A DNA stretch of 64,000 bases, taken from Rhizophagus clarus (lineage: Eukaryota > Glomeromycota > Glomeromycetes > Glomerales > Glomeraceae). A program made the translations under genes and the position numbers. A model generated the notes under the pieces. It worked only from the letters and a program-made list of their open reading frames with translations, did no database searches and was not told the origin of the DNA. Below, one piece after another: positions 33,541 to 46,171 of the stretch. Numbering within the stretch: the stretch's first letter is position 1; each line of letters opens with the position of its first letter. The stretch lies in contig BLAL01000071.1 of assembly GCA_015698045.1 (NCBI GenBank), forward strand, positions 498,501 through 562,500, given 5' to 3'.

Positions 33541-36500
33541 TTGAACAAAGTTTGCGGAATTATTTAGAATTAAAATGTAATCACTTGATCTTACGGCCAC
33601 GTCTCTTTATTGAATAATTTCTATCTAAAACACAAATGAGTGATAAATAATTTTATTGTGTTTATAAGGAAGAAGAAAAAAAATTTATACCTTATTTGCT
33701 AACAGGAATTGAGAGATTTTGTGAGTTATGAAAATGCTTTAAGACTTGGGATTCATACGTATTGATTATAATGGACCATGTTGTAAGTGTGCGCGTATAG
33801 AATATAATTGTAATATTTTTTTTTTTGATCATACTGAATACACTGTTACAAACCTATTTTTACCTATTTTATAAGACTGAATGCATGATAAGCAGCTTAT
33901 AAAATAATAATATCTCTTCCAAAAATCGTGTGAATTATTTGAGACTGGAAACTTAAACGCCAAAAGTGAGTTCCTCATTAGATACTTATGCGTGTTAATA
34001 ATATATGTATTCCTCAAAATAAAATGAAAATAAAATAAAATAAATACAACTAGACATTCAGTTGTAAGGGTGATCAAAATGCGATCATACCCTTAACTTT
34101 CCAACTTTTTTTTTTCAAAAACGTTTTTAAAAAACAATTCTAGCCTTTTAAATACTTTTTTCTGCATAAACTTACCTCTTTAAATGTGATGTTATTTGAC
34201 TTTATGAAAGCTCACATAATATTACATATATTTCATAATGATAATAATATATTTCTAAGACTTTAAACATATCAAGAGCACTGACAGTACTTGTTGATAA
34301 GAGAAAAAAGGTAGGCCAACATCTTAAATCTTAATCCTCTTGACATGATCGATAATGTTATAATTGATAACATCTTAGTCGTTTACTTGGTCGTTTGTTG
34401 AATTTTTGTCCATAAAATTTAATGAAGTGGTGACTAATTCTGCATCCACGATTACTACTATTATACATCTTTACATTTTTACCTTTATAATTTAGAGGGT
34501 ATCGTAAACAAGTTGAGGTATAAAACCTTAATTTTAAAACTTCTTAATTTTTCTTTAAGTTAATTTTAAGGAAGGAAAAATGTAGTATGGAGCGATGAAT
34601 CGACTCTTACATTGGATTTGACCTGAAAAAAATATATATATATTGTTGAATTAGAGAAAATCTTTTTTAATAAGCTCTTGATTACGGTGATGTGAAACTC
34701 GGTTTTCAGACTTTTACTGGAACCTGAATCTGGTACAAGAAAACCATTAATAACAGAAATTGATAGAATATATTCCAAAATCAATTCCAAAGTGAAGCTT
34801 AATGACTAAGAAGGACGTCCCTAATAAAAGAAGAAAGAAAGGAATCATTAACGACGTTCTCGAATTAAATAATGCAAAACAAAATAATAAAGACATCTAT
34901 CTAGGTCTGCACTGAAGAGTGAAGTAAATAATCCTGAAAGAATCTCCTAGAAAAAAATGAATGAAAAAGGACATTGGCAAAGTTCTCGGATCAAAATTTC
35001 AACACAATAAACACAGAATAACACTATCTATCTAACATTTCAAGGTCTAAGCCGAAATCTGTATTAAAGAACGAAATTCAAATCCCTATTCATAAATGAA
35101 GATGGAAACGGAACGTTAGTAGTGCGATTTAAACACAAATAAAAAAAAAGAAAGAAAATATTATACTTATAATTTCCAAGTCCAGCCGTTTTTACTCCCT
35201 AAAAAAGAAAAATGCTGCAAGATTAGGGACACAAATTTTCAAATCTGGCGAACCATCCACTAGTATATTGGAATTGGGAAGCTATTTCAGTAAATTTAAC
35301 ACTGCTCTTGCATGAATATAATAATGCGTCTATACACAGATCAAAGACTGTCGGTAAATCGACAATAGATACTATACCTGCCTACGGAAAATAAATAAGA
35401 AATTATGAAAATCTGTATTTTACTCTATTTTACTTGACTATTATTGGCCAACTGTTGTCCCACAATATTTACTTAATTTAACAGTTTATTTGTTAAATTA
35501 AATGTTTACTGTAAAATTAATACAGTTTTGGTTAAAATCACATGTCTTTGGCTTAAAAGATAATTTTCTGAATTCTTATATATCCAAAGTCAAAATTATA
35601 CTGATGGCCATATAAGAGCATAAAATTGTCTTTAAAAAGACATACTCTAAACCATCATATCAACAAAATGTGCTATTGATAATCGTATATTACACATATG
35701 ATAAGCTTATTAAATTATCTTGAAAAGATAATTCTCATAAGCAAATTAATGTTTGAAGAGGTTATTCATTCAGCAGCTTCAATTGAGCACATTTGATTGC
35801 ATGTGCAAGAAAAGTTCAAATCTTGTATAAAATTCCAAGATTGTAAAAAAATAATTGATGAATTATTGTTTTCCCGCTTATTTTCAAAATTGATTCATGT
35901 TATATACGGGATTTTAAAAATCATCATAAAAAAAAAGATAATTTTCTTGATTCATAAATTTCTTTCAGTTTAAATATTGCTATCGAATTTTCGCTTTAAA
36001 AAAAAGAAGGATCTGTAATTCTATATTCCATATAAAGATCCATTTTTTTTTTATTCTGATTTGTGCAATATTTCAATTATATAATATTGATTGCGCACTA
36101 CTTTGCTTTTGAAGTGTTGTGCATGTACAGAATTAACTTGTAGCTGCTTTTTCATAATTTTATAAAAAAAATTATTTTGATTAATGAGACAAAGAGCGTG
36201 ATATAACATATAGGTCTCAAAATCCCTTGATCTGAAAGTCTGGTACAATTAATTTAAATTAGCAGTACAAGATAATTAATATCTTAAAGACATATAAGAT
36301 GTTTGAAATTTCAATATTGATCATCAGACACACCAAGCAATAAATTAAACAGATAATTTCCATAAATTTATTCTTGACATGAACACAAAAAATAAGCCCA
36401 AAGTATGATATGTTCATTTGTACTCAGTGAGCTTGATCAATATCGTTAAATAATCAATATTATCATTATTTATAGTTACTCATTGAAAAATCTTCCATTA

Positions 36501-37979
36501 TTTTAGGGACATATAAGCATAGCCATCCCTGTTCAAATATGGCTAGTGATTTTTTCTTTTAAAAAAAGAAGGTCTATAAATTTTTTATAGAAACCATTCT
36601 TACTGATTATGCAATATTTTTAATTGTTCAAATTCAATAATTTCATAATAACAACACTACTCCCATATATATTTATACACGTTCAGAAATTTTGGAAGTA
36701 ACAAAAATTTGAACAGGGACTATTGCATATTAAGATTATGAAAAGAGCGCAATGAACTAAATACAACTACATCTGCAAATATAATGTAGAATGTACTTAG
36801 TTATGAAAATAAATAATATCACTTGATATAATAGACAAGGCTCTTAGCTAATAATTTGTAATAAGAATTTTCTTGGATAGCGTATAGAATTAAAAATATC
36901 CACATTTAGATAAATTTGCATTCTATAATTAAGCGGATAGGCAGGCTCCGACTCAATACACACTGACCAGATTCAAAGTCTTTGATTCAGTCCCCCTGCC
37001 TTCAAATTAATTCGCAGTAGCAATACAAGATTTTAAATGGTTATCTTAAAAAAGATAATTACCATCTTTTAAAATGCACAGTACGTAAATATCATTTTTA
37101 CATATCGAGCACAAAAATAATCAAACATCATTAACATATATGTTTGCTTGTATTGCTTGTATTTCTTGTGTTTTGTGTGCTCTACGTAAAATGATTTAAT
37201 ATAGCCATTTTTTGTTCTATAATGTGGCTAATAAAATTTTCTTTTGAAAAAATTACCCATAGTTTGTGCATGTTAGAGAATAATATGAAAAGTCTTTTGG
37301 ATCAGTTCTTAAGCAAAATCTAGTATACTATTTGTAATTTTTACGAAAAATTATTTAATAGTCATAGTAGATTATGAAAAGAACGATACCAGATAAACAA
37401 AAATATAAATACAGCTACTCCTATACTACAATAATAATCTATCTCACTTAAAAGTTAGAAAGATTATGAAGCAGCAAACAAAATCTCTGGTCTCAATAAG
37501 GCGATAATTTCACCTTGTCCACCTTTTAAATTCTTGACTACCCGTTGTTTTTGAATGTCAGAAGAGTTGGATAAAGGGTTATTGTTTACTACTATTAGGC
37601 CAGTGTTTATTCTATTACGTAATATGTAACACATTACTGACAAATTAGGTCAGATGACTAATAGCGCCAATCATTTATTCTATTGCGTAATATGTAACAC
37701 CGATACGTTCAACAGTTCTATATTTCTATTTGAATTTTGAGCTCACTAAAAAATGATTTATATTTTTTTGGCCTTCAAAAAATATTGCACTGAGTTTCAA
37801 TTCAGAAAAATATTATATGGAATGTGCTCAAATCCAGAATTTTTACCTGATGTGTTTTTCAGTTACTAACAAGGAGTTCAAAATATTTTTTTGTTGTTGT
37901 TTTTTCTTCTTTTTATTTTCATTTACTTACGATAATTTCTTATTTTTAATTTACATCTTGTTATTTCACTTTCATTTTA
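33541..37979. other. Large gene-poor interval
   Basis: I find no supported gene or RNA in 4.4 kb. Weak repeats are visible: two diverged copies of about 125 bp at 34830-34915 and 34960-35055 (GTTCTCG..ACATCTATCTA type), and two diverged stretches at about 35990-36130 and 36540-36680 (AAAAAAAGAAGG..GCAATATTT..ACAC). Short hairpins such as ATTATCTTGAAAAGATAAT (about 35716) recur. A region at 36944-36997 has GGCAGG..CCTGCC ends but no tRNA fold. Confidence 0.45.
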
Positions 37980-38460
37980 TCTTGGCTATGGTTAAAAAGT
38001 CGCAGTTCGAAGATTACGATTCAAAAGTTACGATTCAAATGTTATAGTTCGATTTGAAATGATCAGTGAGTTTAAAATTTTTTGTTATTTTCCTTCCTTT
38101 TTTTTTTGTTACACACTGACATACATTAATTTTTTTCCTTTTTTTATTATCAGTTGTTTTTTCTCACTTTTGTTTTGTTTTAGTTTATGGTTCAAAGGTT
38201 ATGGGTTGAAGGTTAAGACGATCAGGTGAGTTTTTTTTTTTTTGTTTTTATTTTAATTTTTCACTTTCATTTTCCCCTTTTATTTTAGGCTACGGTTCAA
38301 AAATTTTGGTTCGAACGATCAGGTGATTTTAAATCATATTTTATTGTCCTTTCTTCCTTTTTTTTTGTTAGTTACAGTATGTTAATTTCTTTCATTCACT
38401 TTTTTTATTTCATTTTACTTTAGGCTACGGTTCGATTTAAAACAATCAGACTTTTTTTTG
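37980..38460 (+). repeat. Degenerate tandem repeat with splice-site-like borders
   Basis: Four diverged copies of a core (GGCTACGGTTCAAA.. then GATCAGGTGA) begin at about 37982, 38185, 38289 and 38423, separated by T-rich tracts. Three cores are preceded by TTTAG or CTTTAG and two run into GATCAG followed by GTGA, so each looks like a tiny exon between pyrimidine-rich introns. There is no long reading frame. I do not know what it is. Confidence 0.45.
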
Positions 38461-39287
38461 ATCCTTTTTCTTCAATTGCAGTTCCTAAAAAAAATTACAA
38501 TTTGTTTATTTTCGTTGGTCCATAATGATCCTTATTATCTTTGCTATTTTGAAGAAACATTATTATTTAAACAACTTAAAAAGTTGAATAAAATTTATTT
38601 GAAAGATACCATACTAGTATCATGAGTATTACACAATAATAAATTCATTGTTTCATTAGTTATGCCAGAATTATATTACTTTTTAACTGATATCAAATTT
38701 GAGATTATCTACTTCATATTTTAGGCGAAGTAAATTTTTTTGATCAGTACTCTAAATCTTTTCTAAGTTCAATTTTATGCAAAAAAAAAGAATAAACTAG
38801 AATATGTAAACTTATATATTTTTATATACATACAAAAATATTTAACATAGTTATTCATGTATCTCAGATTTAGACTTTATAGTTTATATATAAACTTTAA
38901 CGTATTTTTACAATTATTTTTAACGATTTATAAACTCATGTATAAGTTTATAGAATAACTGACCAACGTAATTTATTAAAAAATATTGTCAATTAACTAT
39001 TACTTGATAGCGTTAGTGGAATCAGGCCTTAACTAACCAAAAGAAGAAAATAAACAAATAAAAAAAAACAATTGATATTATTAATCAACCTGAATTTGCA
39101 ATCAAATTGCTCGTTATACCTATGAAAATGTCAGGTGCAGACGCATCACACATTACAATTCAAAATTATTTATACATGATAATATAAATATTTTATGAAT
39201 GTTTAAATATCGAATAAAGAAATTCATAAAATTAGTAATACACCTCTTTACTTTTTATCTAAATTCATCAATCAGTAATTGCACAAT
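38461..39287. other. Spacer downstream of the multi-module kinase gene
   Basis: I see no gene. The 3' end of the kinase mRNA should lie here. Confidence 0.4.
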
Positions 39288-42200
39288 CTAAACATTCTGT
39301 AAAACGATTGAGTAATCGAGATGATAAACAGCTTGTTGATGACTAGTTTTTTGTCTATCTTCCATAATAGAAGGAAGCTGTGAAATTCTGTAATTTTCTG
39401 CTTCTTCAATTTCAGATTTTCTAATAGTAATTGACCAGAGCAATTCGTTTAATTCAATTATATCAGGTCTGTTTTCCAGTTTAGAGTCCAAACACTTTTT
39501 CATTATGTTAATATAACTTATTGGTGCTTCTGGCTCATTTATTTCAGGCCTATTTCCATTATAAATATCTAGTACTAAGTTATGATCATGTGCGCGACTA
39601 CCAAAAGGTTGTTTTCCCGTTGCAACAAAATACATAATCATACCAAAACTATATATATCTGCAGCTTGTGTATAAGGTTTGCCTCGTAACACTTCAGGAG
39701 CCATATAAGGCATAACTCCATAAATTTTTGTATAATCCTTATTACCAACTTCTCCACATAAGCCCATATCTGAAATATATATTTTGTTATTGTCTTCTAT
39801 AAAAGGTTTATCAAATAATATATTTCCTGTATGAAAATCACGATGGACCATTTTTTTTTCATGAATTTCTTTAAGACCGTTTACGATATTACATAATGTT
39901 TGTATTTTATTTTCCCAATCAAAGTATTTATAATTTTCATTTATATTTATCCAATTATCAAAATTTCCACCTTTTGCATAATGAAGAACAATAATATAAC
40001 TATTTGTATCCGGATCCTGAGATATTCCATATACCTTTAGAATTCCTTTATTATAATCAATTGCTTCAGTTGAATATGCCTTAACCTATTAAACAATATA
40101 TAATTTTAAATCTTAATATACACTATAAAATGACAAAAAATTTCGTAATTTCATACCTCACTTAGTAATTCACTAAGATTTTGTGAGTTTTTCAAACATT
40201 TTAGGGCAACTTTATTACTTGAGTTTCCATTATGATTTTCCAAATTTAATGATGGTCCATTTTTCCATATTGCTGAATATATTGTAGAAAATCCACCTTC
40301 TCCAATTTTTTTAATTTCATTAAACTGATTATATGGTATCCATTTAAAACCTATGTCAGTGTCATTGATGTTCAATTGCATTTCTTGAATGAAATCATCA
40401 ATCTTTATATTTCCGCTTATTTGATTAAGGATTAAAATAAAATCTCTTGTATCTGGATTTTGAGATATTCCATATATTTTATGTATTTTTCCATCATGAT
40501 TTTTTGTTAAATATTTTTTAGCCTAAATTATGAATAAAAGAAATTAATTATGCATATTATATCAAAAATGAAATAACTAATATGATGTACCTCGTTTATT
40601 AGAGATTCAATAGGATTTTGTAAGCTATGTAAGTACTTTAAAGTAATTTCTCTATTTGAATCCCTCATATAATTTCTATAATCATAACTATAATATAATG
40701 GTCCATCTTTCCATATTGCTGAATATATTGTTATAGAACTACATTTTCCTGCTTCTTTAATTTCACTAAATTGGTTGTATGGTATCCATTCAAATACCGT
40801 ATTTTCATACTTCGTATTTAATTGCATTTCTTGAACAAAATCATCAATTTCTTTAATTTCACTTGACCAGATAATATTATTTTGAACTAAAATATAATCA
40901 GTTGTACTTGGGTTTTGAGATATCCCATATATTTTAAATAATTTACAACCAAATTTTTTTGTTGAATGGATTTTAACCTAAAATATAAAAAATCAATTAA
41001 TGTTAATAAAAGATACAGTATTAAATAAATAATTTACCTCATTTATTAGGGATTCAATAGGATTTTGAGAGATATGCAAGCATTTTAATATAACTTCTTT
41101 ATTTAAATTTCTTGTATATTTCCTATCCCACCCATATTTCTTATGCAGTGGACCATCTTTCCATATTGATGAATATGTCGTCATAAAACAATTTCGTCCT
41201 GTTTCTTTAATTTTGCAAAACTGATTATAGGGGATCCATTCAAACACTGTGTTTTCATATTCATTCGTATTTAATTGCATTTCTTTAATAAAATAATCAA
41301 TTTTTTCATTTCCACTCATCCAATTTATAAGATTTATGAAATCATTTTGAACCAAAACATAATCATTTGTATCTGGATTTTTAGATATTCCGTATATTTT
41401 AAAAAGCTCATATCCAATTTTTTCTGTTGAATGCTTTTTAACCTAAATATTAATAACAAAATAAATAAATTATATTAAAGCAATGCAAAATATAAATACT
41501 AATTATTATTATACCTCATTTATTAGATATTCAACTGGATTCTGGGAGTTGTATAAGCGTTTTAAAGCAATCTCTTTATTTGGTTCTCTTCTATAACTTT
41601 TATAAATATAATTGTAACATAATGGGCCATCTTTCCATATCGCGGAATATACTGCCATAAAATCATTTTTTCCTGTTTCTTTAATTTCACTAAATTGATT
41701 GTATGGTATCCATTTAAATATTATGTCGCGATAATCTTTATTTTTCAATTGCATTTCCTGAATAAAATCATCAATTTGATTATTTCTGCTTGCCCTGAGC
41801 AAAAATTAAAACATAGTCACTTGTTTCTAAATTTTGGGATATCCCATATATTTTACGACAAAAATTGTTTGTTAGATGACTTTTAACCTAAAAAATTTAT
41901 AAAACAACGGACTATGTTAAGAAAGAAAAAAAAAATATTAAAATAAATGAAAAATGTTATATTTACCTCATCAATTAGGGATTCAATAGAATTTTGTGAA
42001 TTATCAAAACATTCTAAAGTAACCCTCATATCTGGTTTTCTTATATATTTATTATTATCCTGATTATAATATAATGGACCATCTTTCCATACCGCTGATT
42101 ATACTACAAACCCATTTTTTTCTGTTTCTTTAATTTCCCTAAATTGGTTGTATGGTATCCATTCAAATACTATACCTTCATGCCCATCCATATTTAATTG

Positions 42201-45200
42201 CATTTCTTGAATAAGATAATCAATTTTTTCATTACCACTCATCCAATTTATGAGATTTATGAAATCGTTTTGAACCAGAATATAATTATTAGTATCTGGA
42301 TTCTTAGATATCCCATATATTTTACGACCAAGACTTTTTATTGAATAATTTTTAACCTAAAATGTATATAAAATAAGTAAATGCATAATTACATTAAGAA
42401 AATATTAAAAATGAAAAAAGATACCATATTTACCTCATTTATTAGGTATTCAATAGAATTTTGTGAGATATGCAAGTCTTTTAATGCAACATTTTTATTT
42501 GAATCTCTTGTATATTTCTTGTCCCACATATTCTCCTTATATAGTGGACCATCTTTCCATATTGCTGAATATACTCTTATAAAACTATTCTGGGCTGTTT
42601 TTTTAATTTCGTATAATCGATTAAATGGTATCCATTCAAATACCGTATCATTATAGTTATTAACTTTTAATTGCATTTCTTGAATAAAATGATCAATTTT
42701 TTCATTTCCACTCGTCCAATTTATAAAGTTTATAAAATTATTTTGAACCAAAATATAGTCATGTGTATTTGGATCTTGAGATATTCCATACAATTTAAGA
42801 TGATTCACATATTTATTTGTATAATTTGTTAAATACGCGCTAGTCTGAAATATAAATAAAGGAAATTAATTTACTATAATTTAAAATATAAAAGTATATA
42901 GTATAAAGCATACCTCTTCTAATAGAAATTCGATAAGATATTGAGAGTTATGTAAATATTTTAAAGAAACTTCTTTGTATAAATCTCTCTTATAGTTACG
43001 ATAATTTAAGTCATAATATAATGGACCCTTCTTCCATATTGCTAAATATTCTGTGATAAAACCCTTTCTGTCTGTTTCTTTAATTTCTTTAAATTGATCA
43101 TATGGTATCCATTCAAAATCTACATCATATTTATTCATATTAAATTGCATTTCTTGAATAAAATAATCAATTTGTTCATTACCACTCATCCAATTTATGA
43201 GGTTTATAAAATCATTAAGAACTAAAATATAATTATTAGTATTTGGATCTTTAGAAATCCCATATAATTGACAGCAAAATTTATTCTTTAAATGTTTTTT
43301 AATCTAAAAAACAAAAAAAAAAATAAATTAATCATATCATGCAAAATTATTAAAATAAAAAAGATGATCTACCTCATTTATTAAGGATTTAATGGAATTC
43401 TGTGTGTTATACAAGCATTTCAATGCAATTATTTTATTTGAATACCTTGTATATTCATAATTATAACTTAATGGACCATTTTTCCATATTGCTGAATATA
43501 CTATCATAGATCTATTTTTGCCTGTTACTTTTACTTCCTCAAATTGATTGTATGGTATCCATTCAAATACACAACCTTCACATTCATTCATACTCAATTG
43601 CATCTCTCGAATAAAATAATCAATTTGTTTATTACCACTTTTCCAGTTCATAAGATTCATAAAGTTATTACAAACTAAAATGTAATTATTTGTATTTGGA
43701 TTTTGAGATATCCCATATATTTTAAATTTTAGTATTTTTTTTTCGACCTAAAATAAATAAAATGGGTTATATTTAAGAAAAATAATAAAATAATTGAGAA
43801 ATATTATTTCTACCTCATTGATTATAAATTCAATTGGATATTGTAAGCAATATAAGCATTTTAATGCAACACTTTTATTCGAATGTCTTGTCTCCATGAA
43901 ATACTCATAAAACGGGCCATTCTTCCATATTGCCGAATATACTGTCATAAAACCATTCTTCCCTGTTTCTTTAATTTCGCTAAATTGATTGTATGGTATC
44001 CATTCAAACACCATCTCATCACTCATAATTGATTGAATTTTATGAATAAAATCATCAATTTTTTTATTTTCACTTTCCCAGAGAATATTATTTTGAACTA
44101 AAATATAATCATTTGTATCTGGATTTTGAGATATTCCATATATTTTAAAAGGTATAGAATTAAACTTTTTTTTTGAATCTTTAACCTAAACCATAAGTAA
44201 AAGAATTAATTAAAGAAAAGCATAAAGTAAACAAGTAATAATATTTTTACCTCATTTATTAGGGATTTAATGGGATTTTCTGAGTTATGTAAGCATTTTA
44301 ATACAACTTCTTTATTTGAACATCTTACTTCTATATGTTTATAATATGGCCCATCTTTCCATATTGCCGAGTATGCTGTTATAAAACTATTTTTTCCTAT
44401 TCTTTTGAATTTACTAAATTGGTTATATGGAATCCATTCAAATATTAAATTTTTATATTCATTTGAATTTAATTGCATTTCTTGAATAAAATCATCAATT
44501 TGTCTATTTCCACTTATACAATTTATGAGGTTCATGGAATTATTTTGAATTAAAATATAATCACTAGTATCTGGATTTTGAGATATCCCATATATTCTAT
44601 AAAACTCTAGTTTAATTCTTAATGAATATTTTTTGGCTCAAAAATATTAATTAAAGAAATAAATATTAATAAAAGAAACAAATAAATCACAATAAATAGA
44701 CATTAAAATAAAGATATAATTGTCATATACCTCATTTATTAAGGTTTCAATTGGATTTTGTATACTATGAAAGCATGTTAATGCAACTTTTTCATTTGAA
44801 TTTCTTTTATATTCCTTCTTCCATTTAGACTCCATATGTACTAATGGACCATCTTTCCATTTTGCTAAATATACTGTCATAAAACTATTTTTTCCTGTTT
44901 CTATAATTTCACTAAATTGGTTGTATGGTATCCATTCAAATACTATATCTGTATATTTGTATATATATAATTGCATTGTTTGAATAAAATCATCAATTTG
45001 TTTATTTCCACTGGTCCAGTTTGTGAAATTCTTTACGAAGAATTCTAAATGATCAGTATCATCTTCATTATCTTGAGAAGATATTTATAAATGATCAATA
45101 GTATTTACATCACTGTCTCGAGAAAGTATTGGATCAGAAACAATAATTAGTTACCTTGAGGAGAAGAATTATATTCACTATCTTGAGGAGACATTTCTGC

Positions 45201-45347
45201 ATGATCAATAGTATTATCTTCACTGTCTCGAGAAAGTATTGTATTGGAAACAATACCTTGAGAAGAAGAAATTTCTGAATTATATTTACTATCTTGAGAA
45301 GACATTTCTGAATGATCAATGTTATCTTCGCTATCTTGAGAAGACAT
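39288..45347 (-). CDS. Multi-module protein kinase: eleven N-lobes, one C-lobe
   Basis: Exon 1 (45347-45155, then 45071-44731 after an 83-bp intron that removes two stops) codes Ser-Gln-rich repeats (MSSQDSEDN) and N-lobe 1. Ten more exons each code hinge, linker and the next N-lobe: 44637-44251, 44185-43814, 43747-43373, 43303-42914, 42844-42434, 42356-41967, 41887-41515, 41442-41038, 40977-40591, 40522-40157. The last exon (40085-39288) codes the hinge and the only C-lobe: VHRDFHTGNIL, SDMGL (DMG for DFG), MAPEVLRG, PYTQAADIYSFG. N-lobes read EWIPYNQFSEIKETGKN, then VYSAIWKDGP, VALKCL and LINEV. All introns after the first are phase 0. Exon 2 lacks a correct acceptor AG, exon 7 has a TAA (42099-42101) and exon 8 a frameshift; skipping these three leaves about 1345 residues in frame. 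Ser/Thr or Tyr kinase activity is inferred. Confidence 0.75.
40157..44980 (-). repeat. Tandem exon array (eleven kinase N-lobe modules)
   Basis: Modules recur every 440-500 bp. Each has the order linker (SGNEQIDYFIQEMQL), WIPYNQF, glycine-loop region, AIWKDGP, the VALK lysine, LINE, intron, then YGISQNPDTNDYILVQNN. The GxG pattern of the glycine loop is absent in modules 1-10 (GKN, DRK, AQN, EKN, GRN, GKC) and present only in module 11 (IGEGGFSTIYSAIW). The beta-3 lysine is kept except in module 1 (VALT) and module 7 (VTLE). Confidence 0.9.
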
Positions 45348-45374
45348 TATGACGAAATATATATTAATCTGCAA

Positions 45375-46171
45375 GGGTGTACAAGGGCGTAATCCTCACG
45401 TATCACAAATTTGTGTAAGTTTTTCCTTTTTTAGATTATTTTTTTTAGCCATAATTCCATATTGAAATAATGTTCAAATTTGAAATGATCTAACTTCAAA
45501 GTTAAGCGATTGCTAAATGATCGCTTTAAATAAATCATTCTGAAGTTTCATGCACTGTAACTTGTATAATTATCATACAAAAAAAATTTATTATTTGCGT
45601 AAATATTTTATAAAATTATTTCTAATCTTTTGGATGATTTTATAATTACAGTTTTTTAAAAAAATTGTAATAAATAAATATAATAAATTGTCCCTTCAAT
45701 AAAAACGAAATTAAGTATGTGTAGCATTAGCATAATTGGAACAAATATTTTATATATAATGAAATACAATGATAATAAAGATTAATATATAATCATATTA
45801 GTTATAATTAACTTTATTTATACGAGTTAAATGTTTACATTTAAAAAAAAACAGAAAAATTCAATAAAGTAGATTATTTTTGTAAACACAACCAATTTAA
45901 AATCCTTATTACATTTTAAAATAACCTTACTAAATGTTTAAAAAAAAAAAAAAAATAATAATAATAATCTTTCACACAAATTCCCACACGTCCACTTATT
46001 AATTTGTACAGTAGTTGGAAAGTAGGCGGTTTGGAGCCAAAATTGTTGATACTTATATGCCTACATCTCCCCCGTTTACTCACCTCCTGCGGCGAGTTCT
46101 CATTTTTGGCTCCATTTTTTTTCGCTTATATGGCTACATATCATATGATTACTCCCCCCTCCTGCACTTAT
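45375..46171. promoter_or_regulatory. Upstream region of the multi-module kinase gene
   Basis: AT-rich with no gene. It should contain the kinase promoter, but I see no clear motif. An A/T microsatellite-like stretch (AATAATAATAATAA) lies at about 45955-45968. Confidence 0.3.

Noticed and set aside
34566-34790. A 74-codon frame on the minus strand.
   Set aside because: No recognisable domain or family resemblance; it lies in a long silent interval.
36944-36997. A stretch with GGCAGG..CCTGCC ends and an inner GATTCAAAG..CTTTGATTC pair, at first tRNA-like.
   Set aside because: There is no proper A box or B box on either strand, and the arms do not give a cloverleaf. I list no tRNA.
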